Source: Halolamina sediminis (GTDB lineage Archaea > Halobacteriota > Halobacteria > Halobacteriales > Haloferacaceae). From it: a stretch of DNA of 64,000 bases. Positions 26,225 through 35,552 of this stretch are shown piece by piece. The notes beneath the pieces are model-generated. The model did not search any database, was not told the origin of the DNA, and saw nothing but the letters and a program-made list of their open reading frames with translations. How positions within the stretch are numbered: position 1 is the stretch's first letter; each line of letters starts with the position of its first letter. The position numbers and the translations under genes were made by a program. Where the stretch lies: assembly GCF_001282785.1 (NCBI RefSeq), contig NZ_CVUA01000001.1:1426001-1490000 (forward strand), given 5' to 3'.

Positions 26225-27547
26225 ATGGACGACTCTGTCTCGGTCGGCGTTCTCAGCCTCCACAGCAGCAAGGAGACGAAAGCGATCCTGAACGCGGTGG
26301 AAGCGCTCGGTCACACGGGCGTCTGGATCCGGGAGAACAACCTCTGTGTGGAGATCGAGGACGGGACGGCGACGCTGGAGCCGGCCGTCGACGTGATCGC
26401 GAACCGGCTGCTGCTCTCGAAGACCGAACAGCCCGCGGAGCTACTCGGGCTCGCGCTGTCGCTGAGCCGCCTGCAACCGATGCTGAACCGCCCGCGGAAC
26501 GTTCTCACGGCGTTTCACAAGTTCGCGACCGCGACCGCGCTCGTGGGCTCGGAGGTCCACCTGCCGGACGCCACGCTCGCACTCGACCCCGACAAGCTGA
26601 ACGACGAGAAAGCGAAGTACGGCGACGAGGTCGTCTACAAGACCGCGATCGGCACCCACGGCGGCGGGACGTGGAAGATCGGCGCCGACGAGCGGGTGAA
26701 CCCCCGCGTCGGCGACCGGTACGCGTTCCTGCAGGAGCTCGTCGATCGCGACGGCGACCGCCACCGCGACCTCCGCGTGTACGTCGTCGACGGCGAGATC
26801 GTCGGAACGATGCGGCGCTACGCGCCGGAGAACGACTGGCGGACGAACGTCGCCCTCGGCGGCGCCGTCGAGGGCGTCGACGATCTCCCCGAATCGGCAG
26901 CGGCGATGGCGCTGGACGCGGCCGACGTCGTGGGGCTGGACTACGCGGGCGTCGACCTCGTGGAGGGTGAGAACGGTTGGCACCTCCTCGAAGTGAACCC
27001 CACTGCGGGGTTCAAGGGGCTGTTCGAAGCGACCGGCGTGAGCCCGGCGCCGCTCATCGCGAAGCTCGCCATCGAGACGGCCGGCGGTGAGGTGGACGAC
27101 GAGCGGGTCGCCGAACTCGCGACCGAACTCGACGACTCGACGCCCGCGACCGTCGACACCGAGCCCGACAGACAGTCCCCGGACGTCACGACCATCGGCT
27201 ACACGGAGGACGTGCTCGTCTCCGGCACCAGCGGCACCGAGCGAATCGTCGGGAAGTCAGACACGGGCGCGGCACGCACGAGCATCGACACGCGGCTCGC
27301 GGCGAAGATCGGCGCTGGGCCGATCAAGTCGATGACGAAAGTCCGCTCCGGGAGCGTCAAATCCGGGAAGGCTCGGCCGGTCGTCGACATCGTCGTCGGC
27401 GTCGGCGGCGACCGCCACACCGTCGCCGCGTCGCTGGAGGATCGCGGCCACATGGACTACCCACTGTTACTCGGCCGGGATATTCTCCAGCACTACCAAG
27501 TGGACGTTCGGCGGCGCTCGGACGTCGACGAGCCGAACGAGGAGTAG
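26225..27547 (+). CDS. RimK-type ATP-grasp ligase fused to a retropepsin-like (RimB/Zn-protease family) domain
   Basis: A 440-aa fusion. Residues ~10-290 are a RimK-like alpha-L-glutamate ligase: ATP-grasp with FHKFATATALVGSEVHLPDA, VYKTAIGTHGGGTWKI, and the metal-binding GLDYAGVDLV...LLEVNPTAGFKG. Residues ~325-430 are a retropepsin-like domain of the RimB/ATP-dependent zinc protease type: the active-site Asp is Asp346 in GKSDTGAARTSI, followed by PVVDIVVGVGGDRH and PLLLGRDIL. Predicted function is ATP-dependent addition of glutamate (or similar) to an acceptor plus processing. Start ATG at 26225 leads directly into the fold. It is divergent from the M14 protein. Confidence 0.9.
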   Translation: MDDSVSVGVLSLHSSKETKAILNAVEALGHTGVWIRENNLCVEIEDGTATLEPAVDVIANRLLLSKTEQPAELLGLALSLSRLQPMLNRPRNVLTAFHKFATATALVGSEVHLPDATLALDPDKLNDEKAKYGDEVVYKTAIGTHGGGTWKIGADERVNPRVGDRYAFLQELVDRDGDRHRDLRVYVVDGEIVGTMRRYAPENDWRTNVALGGAVEGVDDLPESAAAMALDAADVVGLDYAGVDLVEGENGWHLLEVNPTAGFKGLFEATGVSPAPLIAKLAIETAGGEVDDERVAELATELDDSTPATVDTEPDRQSPDVTTIGYTEDVLVSGTSGTERIVGKSDTGAARTSIDTRLAAKIGAGPIKSMTKVRSGSVKSGKARPVVDIVVGVGGDRHTVAASLEDRGHMDYPLLLGRDILQHYQVDVRRRSDVDEPNEE

Positions 27548-27633
27548 CGACTCACCCGACTGGCGGCCCTTCGCCCCCTACCGGCCGCCGACCGGCAGGG
27601 TTTTTCACGCTGACGCCCCCACTTTGCGTACAC

Positions 27634-29160
27634 ATGAGTAGCGAACCCTACATGCACTACATCGACGGCGAGTGGGTCGAGGGCACCGGGAGCGAGACGT
27701 TCACCAGCGAGAACCCCGCCAACGGCGAGACGCTCGGCGAGTTCCACCGCGGCACTGAAGCGGACGTCGACGAGGCGATCGCCGCCGCCGACGACGCGTT
27801 CGAGGAGTGGAAGGAGCTCTCCCACATCGACCGCGCGGAGTACCTCTGGGACATCTACCACGAGCTCAAGGAGCGCCACGAGGAGCTCGGCGAGATCGTC
27901 ACCAAGGAGTGTGGCAAGGAGATCTCCGAGGGGAAAGCCGACGTGACCGAGGCGTGGCACATGGTCGAGTGGGCCGCGGGCGACGCGCGCCACCCCAAGG
28001 GCGACGTGGTCCCCTCCGAGATCCCGAGCAAGGACGCCTACATGCGGCGCAAGCCCCGCGGCGTCGTGGGCTGCATCACGCCGTGGAACTTCCCGGTCGC
28101 CATCCCGTTCTGGCACATGGCCGTCTCGCTGGTCGAGGGCAACACCGTCGTCTGGAAGCCCGCCGAGCAGACGCCGTGGTGTGGCCAGATCATCGCCGAG
28201 ATGTTCGAGGAGTCGGGCATCCCGGACGGCGTGTTCAACATGGTCCAAGGGTTCGGCGACGCCGGCGCGGCGATCACCGACGACGGTCGGATCGACACTG
28301 TCCTCTTCACCGGCAGCGCGGAGGTCGGCCACGAGATCGCCTCGCAGGTCGGCGGCGAACCCGGCAAGCTGGCGGCGTGTGAGATGGGCGGGAAGAACAA
28401 CATCGTGGTCACCGAGGAGGCGGACCTCGACGTCGCGGTCCACTCGGCGACGATGAGTTCATTCAAGACGACCGGGCAGCGCTGTGTCTCCTCCGAGCGC
28501 CTCGTCGTCCACGAGGACGTCTACGACGAGTTCAAGGAGCGCTTCGTCGAGAACGCGAAGAACGTCGCCGTCGGCGACCCGCTCGACGAGAACACGTTCA
28601 TGGGGCCACTGATCGAGGAGGAGCACGAGGAGAAGGTCTCGAAGTACAACCAACTCGCGAAAGACGAGGACGTGAACGTGCTCGTCGACCGCGAGGAACT
28701 CGACGACGAGGAGATCCCGGACGGCCACGAGGACGGCCACTGGGTCGGCCCGTTCGTCTACGAGGCTGACCCCCACGACGACCTGCGCTGCACCCACGAG
28801 GAAGTGTTCGGGCCCCACGTCGCCCTGCTGAAGTACAGCGGCGACATCGAGGACGCGGTGGAGATCCACAACGACACCGAGTACGGCCTCGCCGGCGCGG
28901 TCATCTCCGAGGACTACCGCCAGATCAACTACTACCGCGACAACGCGGATGTCGGGCTGGCGTACGGCAACCTCCCCTGCATCGGCGCGGAGGTCCAACT
29001 CCCCTTCGGCGGCGTGAAGAAGTCCGGCAACGGCTACCCCAGCGCCCGGGAGGTCATCGAGGCCGTCACCGAGCGCACCGCCTGGACCCTGAACAACTCG
29101 AAGGACATCGAGATGGCACAGGGGCTGAGCGCGGACATCAAGACCGGAAACGACGAGTAG
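27634..29160 (+). CDS. NAD(P)-dependent aldehyde dehydrogenase
   Basis: Cytoplasmic aldehyde dehydrogenase of the ALDH superfamily, 508 aa (normal length). The catalytic Cys is in the GQRCVSSERLVV motif, the general-base Glu lies in CEMGGKNNIVV, the Asn in TPWNFPVAIPFW and the NAD site in FTGSAEVGHEIA. The substrate is not set by the sequence; haloarchaeal relatives include succinate-semialdehyde and 2,5-dioxovalerate dehydrogenases. A TATA-like ggtttttca (~27604) is 30 bases upstream of the ATG. Tandem repeat-like sequence follows the stop. Confidence 0.93.
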   Translation: MSSEPYMHYIDGEWVEGTGSETFTSENPANGETLGEFHRGTEADVDEAIAAADDAFEEWKELSHIDRAEYLWDIYHELKERHEELGEIVTKECGKEISEGKADVTEAWHMVEWAAGDARHPKGDVVPSEIPSKDAYMRRKPRGVVGCITPWNFPVAIPFWHMAVSLVEGNTVVWKPAEQTPWCGQIIAEMFEESGIPDGVFNMVQGFGDAGAAITDDGRIDTVLFTGSAEVGHEIASQVGGEPGKLAACEMGGKNNIVVTEEADLDVAVHSATMSSFKTTGQRCVSSERLVVHEDVYDEFKERFVENAKNVAVGDPLDENTFMGPLIEEEHEEKVSKYNQLAKDEDVNVLVDREELDDEEIPDGHEDGHWVGPFVYEADPHDDLRCTHEEVFGPHVALLKYSGDIEDAVEIHNDTEYGLAGAVISEDYRQINYYRDNADVGLAYGNLPCIGAEVQLPFGGVKKSGNGYPSAREVIEAVTERTAWTLNNSKDIEMAQGLSADIKTGNDE

Positions 29161-29193
29161 AGCCGGCGACCGAATAGGGAGCCACCGCTCTAC

Positions 29194-29283
29194 TCTCGTT
29201 TTCGCTTGCGACGACTGATGCGACCTCGTGTGCGTTTCAGCGCGCACGGTCTGTCGGATCTCGTCTTCGCCTGCGACGACTGA
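29194..29283. repeat. Two imperfect copies of a 25-bp element flanking a hairpin
   Basis: The 25-bp segment at 29194-29218 is repeated at 29259-29283 with few changes (tctcgttttcgcttgcgacg versus tctcgtcttcgcctgcgacg, both followed by actga). Between them gtgtgcg-tttcag-cgcgcac forms a stem with one G-T pair. It lies between the ALDH stop and the TATA region of the histidine kinase. It may be a terminator; the copies are not associated with any coding frame. Confidence 0.6.
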
Positions 29284-29338
29284 GAGATCCACCCCCCGCC
29301 TTTTTGCCGATACGGCCGCTTTGTCGTACAGAACAGCG

Positions 29339-31555
29339 ATGCACGATCCCGGCGGCGCGATCCGCGTTTTGCACGTCGACGACGACCCGGACCTCGCGGA
29401 TCTGACGGCGACGTACCTCCAGCGCCAGAACGATCGCATCGCCGTCGAGACGGCCATCGGCGCCGACGAGGCGCTCGACCGACTCGACGACGGCGTCGAC
29501 TGCATCGTCGCCGACTACGAGATGCCGGGGTGCTCCGGGATCGAACTGCTCGAAACCGTGCGCGCCGACTACCCCGATCTCCCCTTCATCCTCTACACTG
29601 GGAAGGGGAGCGAGGAGATCGCCAGCGACGCCATCTCCGCGGGCGTCACCGACTACCTCCAGAAGGAGGGCGGCACCAGTCAGTACGCGGTGCTCGCCAA
29701 CCGCGTCGTCAACGCTGTCGAGGCCGTCCGCTCAGAGCAGCTGCTCGCCCGCCGAACCCGCCGGCTGGAGCGCCTGATCGACAACCTCCCGGGGATGGTG
29801 TACCGCTGTCGGAACGAGCCCGACTGGCCGATGGAGACCGTCGAGGGCGAGGTCGAAGAGCTGACGGGTTACGAGGCGGACACCCTGGAGCGCGGCGACG
29901 TGATCTGGGGGGAAGAGATCCTCCACCCCGCGGACCGCGAGGAGATGTGGGAACGCGTGCAGGCGTCGATCGCCGACGAGGGCACGTTCGAGGTGAACTA
30001 CCGCATCCGGACGCGTGACGGCGAGACGCGCTGGATGTGGGAGCGCGGCCGCGGGGTGTACGAGGACGGCGACCTGATCGCAATCGAGGGGTTCATCACC
30101 GACGTAACCGAGCGCGAGCACCGCGAGAAACGGTTAGAGGAGACCACCGCACGGCTGGAGGCGCTGTTCGAGCAGTCGCCGGACATGATCAACGTCCACG
30201 ACGCCGAGGGCACGATCTACGAGCCCAACGCCCGGCTGTGTGAGAAGCTCGGCTACGAGCGGGAGGCCCTGATCGGCATGAAGGTCTGGGAGATCGACTG
30301 CTCGATCGACTCCGAGTCGGCCGCCGAGATCTGGGCGCGCATGGAGCCGGGCGACAGCCGTCGGTTCGAGGGAGAGTACGAGCGTGCCGACGGCTCGACG
30401 TTCCCCGTCGAGGTCCACATCCGGCGCATCGACGGCGACGACGAGCCGCTGTACGCCGTCATCAGCCGGGACATCAGCGAGCGTCGGCAGCGCGAGCGCG
30501 ACCTCGAACGCGTTCGCGAGGAGTACGAGGAGCTCATCGACGGGATGAACGACACGGTGTGGGTCATCAGCACCGACGCGGAGTTCCTCGCGGTCAATGA
30601 CGCCGCCGTGGAGCGGCTCGGCTACAGCCGGGAGGAGCTACTGGAGATGGGCCCCCACGACATCGACCCGGAGACGGACCCCGACGAGATCTCGGCACTG
30701 ATCGAGGGGATGCTCGAGGACGGGACGCAGGTGTTCGAGACCGTCCACGAGACCAGAGACGGCGAGCGGATCCCCGTCGAGATCAGTTCGAGCCCGATCC
30801 GCTACCGGGACGAGACCGTGATCCTGAGCGTCGGTCGGGACATCTCGGCCCGGAAGGAGCGCGAGCGCCGGCTCGAACGGTTCGCGTCGATCGTCTCCCA
30901 CGACCTTCGAAACCCCCTCAACGTCGCGGAGGGCCGGCTCGAACTAGCCGCCGAGGAGTGTAACAGCGAGCATCTCGGTCACGTCGGCGACGCCCACGAG
31001 CGCATGAACGCGCTGATCGACAGCCTCCTCAGCCTCGCTCGCGAGGGCGAACTCGCGGCGGACCCGGCGCCGGTCGACGTCGCCGACGTCGTCGAGAGCG
31101 CGTGGGCGACTGTCGCCACCGGCGACGCCGAACTCCGGGTCGCTGTCGAGGGGACGATCGCCGCCGACCGGAGTCGACTGTCACAGCTGTTCGAGAACCT
31201 CTTTCGCAACGCTGTGGAGCATGGCTCTACTACCAGTCAGACGGAGTCTGACGATGCCGTGGAGCACGGCGCCGCTGACGATGGGACACAGCCCGGTGAC
31301 GTGGCCCCCGGGCCCGGCGTTACCGTCACCGTCGGCGAACTCGACGGCGGGTTCTTCGTGGCGGACGACGGCCCCGGCGTCCCCGAGAACGAACGCGAGT
31401 CGGTGTTCGAGACGGGCTACTCTACCGGGGAGGGGATTGGCTTTGGCCTCCCGATCGTCGAGCAGGTGGCGGAAGCCCACGGCTGGTCAGTCCGCCTCGT
31501 CGAGAGCGAGGGCGGCGGAGCGCGCTTCGAGTTCACCGGGGTCGACGGTCGCTGA
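29339..31555 (+). CDS. Hybrid signal-transduction histidine kinase: REC-PAS-PAS-PAS-HisKA-HATPase
   Basis: 738 aa, no transmembrane segment, so a cytoplasmic sensor. An N-terminal receiver domain (residues ~8-120) holds the phosphoacceptor Asp59 in VADYEMP. Three PAS domains follow (~140-255, ~262-390, ~400-512), each with typical GYxxxxL or GYEREA motifs, which may bind a redox or light cofactor. The HisKA phosphoacceptor is His521 in SIVSHDLRNP, the N-box is ENLFRNAVEHG and the G-boxes are DDGPGVP and GEGIGFGLPIV. An acidic Ser/Thr-rich insertion follows the N-box. The ATG at 29339 starts at the REC fold; the upstream in-frame extension is not coding-like. The gene ends one base before the HTH-10 gene on the other strand. 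Confidence 0.93.
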   Translation: MHDPGGAIRVLHVDDDPDLADLTATYLQRQNDRIAVETAIGADEALDRLDDGVDCIVADYEMPGCSGIELLETVRADYPDLPFILYTGKGSEEIASDAISAGVTDYLQKEGGTSQYAVLANRVVNAVEAVRSEQLLARRTRRLERLIDNLPGMVYRCRNEPDWPMETVEGEVEELTGYEADTLERGDVIWGEEILHPADREEMWERVQASIADEGTFEVNYRIRTRDGETRWMWERGRGVYEDGDLIAIEGFITDVTEREHREKRLEETTARLEALFEQSPDMINVHDAEGTIYEPNARLCEKLGYEREALIGMKVWEIDCSIDSESAAEIWARMEPGDSRRFEGEYERADGSTFPVEVHIRRIDGDDEPLYAVISRDISERRQRERDLERVREEYEELIDGMNDTVWVISTDAEFLAVNDAAVERLGYSREELLEMGPHDIDPETDPDEISALIEGMLEDGTQVFETVHETRDGERIPVEISSSPIRYRDETVILSVGRDISARKERERRLERFASIVSHDLRNPLNVAEGRLELAAEECNSEHLGHVGDAHERMNALIDSLLSLAREGELAADPAPVDVADVVESAWATVATGDAELRVAVEGTIAADRSRLSQLFENLFRNAVEHGSTTSQTESDDAVEHGAADDGTQPGDVAPGPGVTVTVGELDGGFFVADDGPGVPENERESVFETGYSTGEGIGFGLPIVEQVAEAHGWSVRLVESEGGGARFEFTGVDGR

Positions 31556-31556
31556 C

Positions 31557-32219
31557 TCACGCGTCGACGTCCAGCACCGCGGCCATCACCCGGCTCTCGG
31601 CTTTCCGCAGGTGTTCGGCGGCCGTCGACGGCGACACTCCGAGCGCCGCCGCCACGTCCTCGATCGAGCCGCGCCGGGGGCTGTCGTAGTAGCCGGCGTC
31701 GACCGCGGCCGCGACCGCCTCGCGCTGGCGTTGGGTCAGCCCGGAGTCGAACAGTTCACGCCGGCGGTCGTACTCGCCGACGCGGAGCACCTCGGTCCGC
31801 ATCTCCTCTGGGAGTTCTTCCAGCGCCGGCCGGATCGCACCCGCCGTCCCGACCAGCGTGACCGTCGCGGTCCCGTCGCTGGCGAACTCGATCGGCGGGA
31901 CGACCATGATCCCCGTCCGGGAGATCGCGTCGAGGATCTCCTCGTCCCGATCGGGCGTCTCCTGTTCGACGAACGCGTAGAACGTCCCGTTCTCCGCCGG
32001 CGTGAACGCCCACTCGAGCACCGAGGGCGCAGCCCGGAGCATCCCGGCGAACGCTTCGGGCTCGCCGTCGACGCGGTACAGCAGCGTGTCCCGGTCCGGC
32101 CCGGAGCGGTCCTCGTGGAGCAACACGTCGCGCTCGATGGTGTCGGAGTCACAGATCGCCTCGTGGACAGGGTTGATCGTCTCCTCGGAGAACGCGACGC
32201 GCAGCCGGACGTACTTCAT
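31557..32219 (-). CDS. HTH-10 (bacterioopsin activator-type) transcriptional regulator
   Basis: Haloarchaeal regulator of the Bat/HTH-10 family, 220 aa. The N-terminal ~150 residues (MKYVRLRVAFSEETI...) form the ligand/sensing bat-like domain. The C-terminal HTH starts at LTQRQREAVAAAVDAGYYD, the family signature, and ends with SPSTAAEHLRKAESRV. Start ATG at 32219 is supported by a TATA-like element 31 bases upstream. It is convergent with the histidine kinase and divergent from the orphan NuoCD gene. A paralog with the same layout is at 51133-51783. Confidence 0.9.
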   Translation of the reverse strand: MKYVRLRVAFSEETINPVHEAICDSDTIERDVLLHEDRSGPDRDTLLYRVDGEPEAFAGMLRAAPSVLEWAFTPAENGTFYAFVEQETPDRDEEILDAISRTGIMVVPPIEFASDGTATVTLVGTAGAIRPALEELPEEMRTEVLRVGEYDRRRELFDSGLTQRQREAVAAAVDAGYYDSPRRGSIEDVAAALGVSPSTAAEHLRKAESRVMAAVLDVDA

Positions 32220-32245
32220 CGACCACGGGGTCTGCCCGCTGGCGC

Positions 32246-32254
32246 TTAAAAATA
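32246..32254 (-). promoter_or_regulatory. TATA-like box for the HTH-10 gene (minus TATTTTTAA)
   Basis: The AT-rich run in otherwise GC-rich DNA is centred 31 bases before the ATG of the regulator on the minus strand, the spacing expected for a leaderless haloarchaeal transcript. It is ~57 bases before the GTG of the plus-strand NuoCD gene and is therefore more likely to serve the regulator. Confidence 0.6.
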
Positions 32255-32306
32255 CCCGGTCGAGTGCGGCAGAACACGCCAGTGGAGGGCGCCCCAACCC
32301 CGGCTC

Positions 32307-33998
32307 GTGCCTCAGCAATCGCCGGTTATCGAGACGGTCGACGCCGAGCCGGACCCGCTGCTCGCGGACGCTCGACGGAGCATCGCCGACGCCGGTGTGG
32401 CCGGCGCCGTCGTGGACTCGCGGGCGATCGGCGACATCCCGACGCTGGAGATCCGCGGCGACCGTGTCCCGGCCGTCCTCGACGCGGTCCGGACGGGGCT
32501 CGGGCTCGATCACTGCTCCTGTGTGGTCGCACAGGAGTACGACACCCACGCCGAGAGCGTCTATCTCCTCCGGGCGTACGACGACCCGACCCGGGAGCTC
32601 GGCGTCGCCGTGCCGGTCCCCCTAGAGGAGAAGGTGAGCCACTCCGGCGCAGATGCGTTCCGGACGATCGACTGGCACGAGCGCGAAGCGTACGACCTGC
32701 TGGGGATCGAGTACGAAGACCACCCCGACCTGCGGCGGATTCTCCTGCCCGAGACGTGGCAGGGCCACCCGCTGAGCCGCGACTACGACGGGGACGGCCC
32801 GCAGATCGTGCCGCTCCGGGAGAACGAGGGGCGACTCACGGACGCCGAGGGGCAGGAGGCCGCCGACGGCGCGGAGACGATGCTCCTCAACGTCGGTCCC
32901 CACCATCCCGCGACCCACGGCGTGATGCACCTGCAGACCACGCTCGACGGCGAGCAGGTCGTCGACGTGGAGCCCGACATCGGCTACATCCACCGCTGTG
33001 AGGAGCAGATGTGCGAGGCCGGGACGTACCGCCACCAGATCATGCCGTACCCGGACCGCTGGGACTGGAGCGGCGCCGGCCTCTGTAACGAGTGGGCGTA
33101 CGCCCGGGCAGCCGAGGCGCTTGCGGACATCGAGGTGCCCGAGTACGCACAGCTACTCAGGACGCTCACCGCCGAACTCAGCCGGATGCTCGGCCACTTC
33201 CTCGCGATCGGCGCCTACGCGCTCGACGTGGTCGGCGACTTCACGGCCACGTTCATGTACGCGATCCAGGAGCGCGAGCGCATCCAGAAACTGCTGGAGG
33301 ACGTGACGGGCCAGCGGCTGATGTTCAACTACTTCCGGCTCGGCGGGGTGGTCTGGGATCTCCCCGATCCCCGCGACGAGTTCTTCGACGACGTGCGGGC
33401 GTTCCTCGAAGGGCTTCCCGAACGACTTCGGGAGTATCACAGCCTCCTGACCGAGAACGAACTGCTCCAGATGCGGACCGTCGACACCGGCCACCTCCCG
33501 CCCGAGACCGCAAAGCAGTACGGCTGTACGGGGCCGGTCGCGCGCGGCTCGGGCATCGACTACGACGTTCGCCGGGACGACCCCTACGGCTACTACGACG
33601 AACTCGACTGGAACGTCGTCACCGAGGACGACTGTGACAACTACGCCCGACTGCTCGTTCGGCTGCGCGAACTGGAGGAGTCCGCGACGATCGTCGATCA
33701 GTGTGTCGACCTGCTCGAAGACTGGCCCGAGGCGGACCGGACGATACAGGCCAGCGTCCCGCGGACGGTCAAGCCCGACGACGGCGCCGAGGTGTACCGG
33801 ACCGTCGAGGCCGCGAAGGGCGAACTCGGGATCTACATCCGCAGCGACGGCACCGACCAGCCCGCGCGCTTCAAAATCCGCGGCCCCTCGTTCTCGAACC
33901 TGCAGGCGCTGCCGGAGATGACCACCGGCGAGATGCTGCCCGACCTGATCGCGACGCTTGGGAGTCTGGACACGATCATGGGCGAGGTCGACCGGTAG
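32307..33998 (+). CDS. nuoCD: NADH-quinone oxidoreductase-like subunit C/D fusion (orphan NuoCD)
   Basis: A fusion of the 30-kDa (NuoC) and 49-kDa (NuoD) subunits of complex I, 563 aa. NuoC part about residues 60-160 with [24 protein letters not shown]; NuoD part about 195-563 starting [17 protein letters not shown], where the conserved His at the quinone site is present. In haloarchaea this fusion normally sits inside the nuo operon; here no other nuo gene is adjacent (regulator and zinc-ribbon HTH genes flank it), so it is either a paralog or an isolated locus. GTG start at 32307. It would act at the membrane arm junction, passing electrons to menaquinone. Confidence 0.9.
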   Translation: MPQQSPVIETVDAEPDPLLADARRSIADAGVAGAVVDSRAIGDIPTLEIRGDRVPAVLDAVRTGLGLDHCSCVVAQEYDTHAESVYLLRAYDDPTRELGVAVPVPLEEKVSHSGADAFRTIDWHEREAYDLLGIEYEDHPDLRRILLPETWQGHPLSRDYDGDGPQIVPLRENEGRLTDAEGQEAADGAETMLLNVGPHHPATHGVMHLQTTLDGEQVVDVEPDIGYIHRCEEQMCEAGTYRHQIMPYPDRWDWSGAGLCNEWAYARAAEALADIEVPEYAQLLRTLTAELSRMLGHFLAIGAYALDVVGDFTATFMYAIQERERIQKLLEDVTGQRLMFNYFRLGGVVWDLPDPRDEFFDDVRAFLEGLPERLREYHSLLTENELLQMRTVDTGHLPPETAKQYGCTGPVARGSGIDYDVRRDDPYGYYDELDWNVVTEDDCDNYARLLVRLRELEESATIVDQCVDLLEDWPEADRTIQASVPRTVKPDDGAEVYRTVEAAKGELGIYIRSDGTDQPARFKIRGPSFSNLQALPEMTTGEMLPDLIATLGSLDTIMGEVDR

Positions 33999-34199
33999 CG
34001 TCCGGACGGTCGATCCACACCGGGGCTGCCCGGCTCCAACCGCTCCAGAATCACACGGTCGCCGGGTACTCCGCTTCCACCGTCTCGATATCGGCGGGAG
34101 GAACGGTCGAAGCGTCTCCGCAGTGACTGACGCCCGACCGAAAGTGTCTGCTCGTTTCGCTGAATAACGACGGAGCGTCGATCGGGGCCGAATCGGGAA

Positions 34200-35084
34200 T
34201 CAGGCGGACCGATCGGCGTCGAGCACGTTCAGGTCGTCGTCGAGCGTCACCGTCAGCGCCTCGCCGTCGAGTTCGATCGTCACCTCGAAGCGCTGGGGCT
34301 GCTCGCCGACGAGCTCGATCGCGTCGTCGGAGACACACCACGACAGCGTCCAGTACGGCCGTTCCGACAGCGAGACGCCGTGTTCGCGGTGGAACCCGAC
34401 CACCACGCTGTCGTCAAGCAGCGCGAGGCCGACCGCCGAGCAGAGCTGGTGGTTACACTGCGAGCAGCGGTGGGTCGCCGTGATCGACCCCCCGAGACAG
34501 CAGTCCTCGGCGCGCTCGACGGTGGTTTCCATCCGCCCGCTGCACTCCGGGCAGACGCCGTCTTTCGCGAGACAGTGGAGGTGGCGGACGCGCTGGTCGA
34601 ACGCCGCGAGTACCTCCTCGTCAGTCCGGTCGGTGAGCCCCCCCGGCGGGAACGCGTACTCGCCGTGGCCGTAGCCGCAGTCGGGACAGGCGATCGAGAG
34701 GCGCTCGTCCTCGTAGGTCGCCCGGAGATCGGCGCCGCAGTTCACGCAGGGGTCGCCCACGTCGATGGGGTCGAGCGTCGGGTGCTCCGTGAACGAGCCC
34801 GCGAGCACCGCCTGCACCACTTTCTCGCCGGCGTGGCGGAGTTCGTACCCGTCCTCGACTTTCCGGACGAACTGGTCGGTCAGCTTGTCGAGGTGGTAGT
34901 TGAACTGCGCGCTGTCGCGCATCCCCACGACCTCTCGCAGCGCCGAGAACCGCACCGGCGAGTCGTCAGCGGTCCACAGCGCTTCGAGGATCGCGAGCCG
35001 CGTCTCGTTGGCCACGAGCCCGAACGCGTCGGCGGGCTCGACGCCCTCGTCACCGCCCTGAATCGGCCCGATCCGTTCGCTCAT
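34200..35084 (-). CDS. ArsR-type HTH regulator with zinc-ribbon C-terminus
   Basis: Transcriptional regulator, 294 aa. An N-terminal winged helix (residues ~15-100; AFGLVANETRLAILEALW... and MRDSAQFNYHLDKL, typical of the ArsR-like HTH_20 domain) is followed by a C-terminal region with several Cys pairs: CVNCG...CPDCG, CPEC, and CSQCNHQLC, likely zinc-binding. A paralog (about the same layout, starting at 52886) is present in this window. ATG at 35084 is the start. The gene is convergent with NuoCD (201-bp gap, no supported gene there). Confidence 0.85.
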   Translation of the reverse strand: MSERIGPIQGGDEGVEPADAFGLVANETRLAILEALWTADDSPVRFSALREVVGMRDSAQFNYHLDKLTDQFVRKVEDGYELRHAGEKVVQAVLAGSFTEHPTLDPIDVGDPCVNCGADLRATYEDERLSIACPDCGYGHGEYAFPPGGLTDRTDEEVLAAFDQRVRHLHCLAKDGVCPECSGRMETTVERAEDCCLGGSITATHRCSQCNHQLCSAVGLALLDDSVVVGFHREHGVSLSERPYWTLSWCVSDDAIELVGEQPQRFEVTIELDGEALTVTLDDDLNVLDADRSA

Positions 35085-35163
35085 ACGGCAAATCCGGCGG
35101 CGAACCCGAAAAAGTGTTCGGTGAACTGCATTTATGTAAAATTCCTGATTCGACTGCCGCCGG

Positions 35164-35439
35164 TTAGAGCCGGACACAGGTGTCCGTCTGCGGGAGGCAG
35201 AAACGGGTGTCCCGGGATGCACGCCGGCGGGTGGCGACGACGCCGGCGACGGCGCCGATGCCGAGACCGACCGCCAGCCCCGTGAACAGTGCAGGCGACG
35301 TGACCGCGGTGAACAGCCCGCCGAGCAGCACGACGCCCATGAGCAGCGTTCCGGCGAGCATCCCCGAGGAGGTGCCGAGCCGCGGCTTCCGCGTGCCCGG
35401 AATCGTGGATCGTGGCGTGGGTGGGTTAGGTCCCGTCAT
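35164..35439 (-). CDS. Hypothetical small membrane protein (two TM)
   Basis: 91 aa. After a Pro/Thr-rich, basic N-terminus (MTGPNPPTPRSTIPGTRKPR) two hydrophobic segments of ~20 residues are seen (MLAGTLLMGVVLLGGLFTAV and ALFTGLAVGLGIGAVAGVVA), followed by a Cys-containing basic tail. High third-position GC supports coding. No family recognised. It is upstream of the zinc-ribbon regulator, separated by 79 bases. Confidence 0.6.
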   Translation of the reverse strand: MTGPNPPTPRSTIPGTRKPRLGTSSGMLAGTLLMGVVLLGGLFTAVTSPALFTGLAVGLGIGAVAGVVATRRRASRDTRFCLPQTDTCVRL

Positions 35440-35552
35440 ACATGTGCTACAACGGGCGCCGACGCCATTACGGTAAGCTGAACGACATTTCTGTAAGCGG
35501 CGTTACTGAAACGGATTTCAGGCGTTCTCCGAGGATGCCGACCGCGCGCTTC

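Noticed and set aside
32307-33998. Trp254 in the NuoD part where complex I usually has Tyr at the quinone site
   Set aside because: I recall that haloarchaeal NuoCD sequences commonly have Trp here, so it is probably normal for the group. I could not verify this.
33999-34199. Possible small minus-strand frame (tail CGDASTVPPADIETVEAEYPATV-like) in the convergent gap after NuoCD
   Set aside because: No credible start codon near the coding-like tail, and composition is mixed; no gene is supported.
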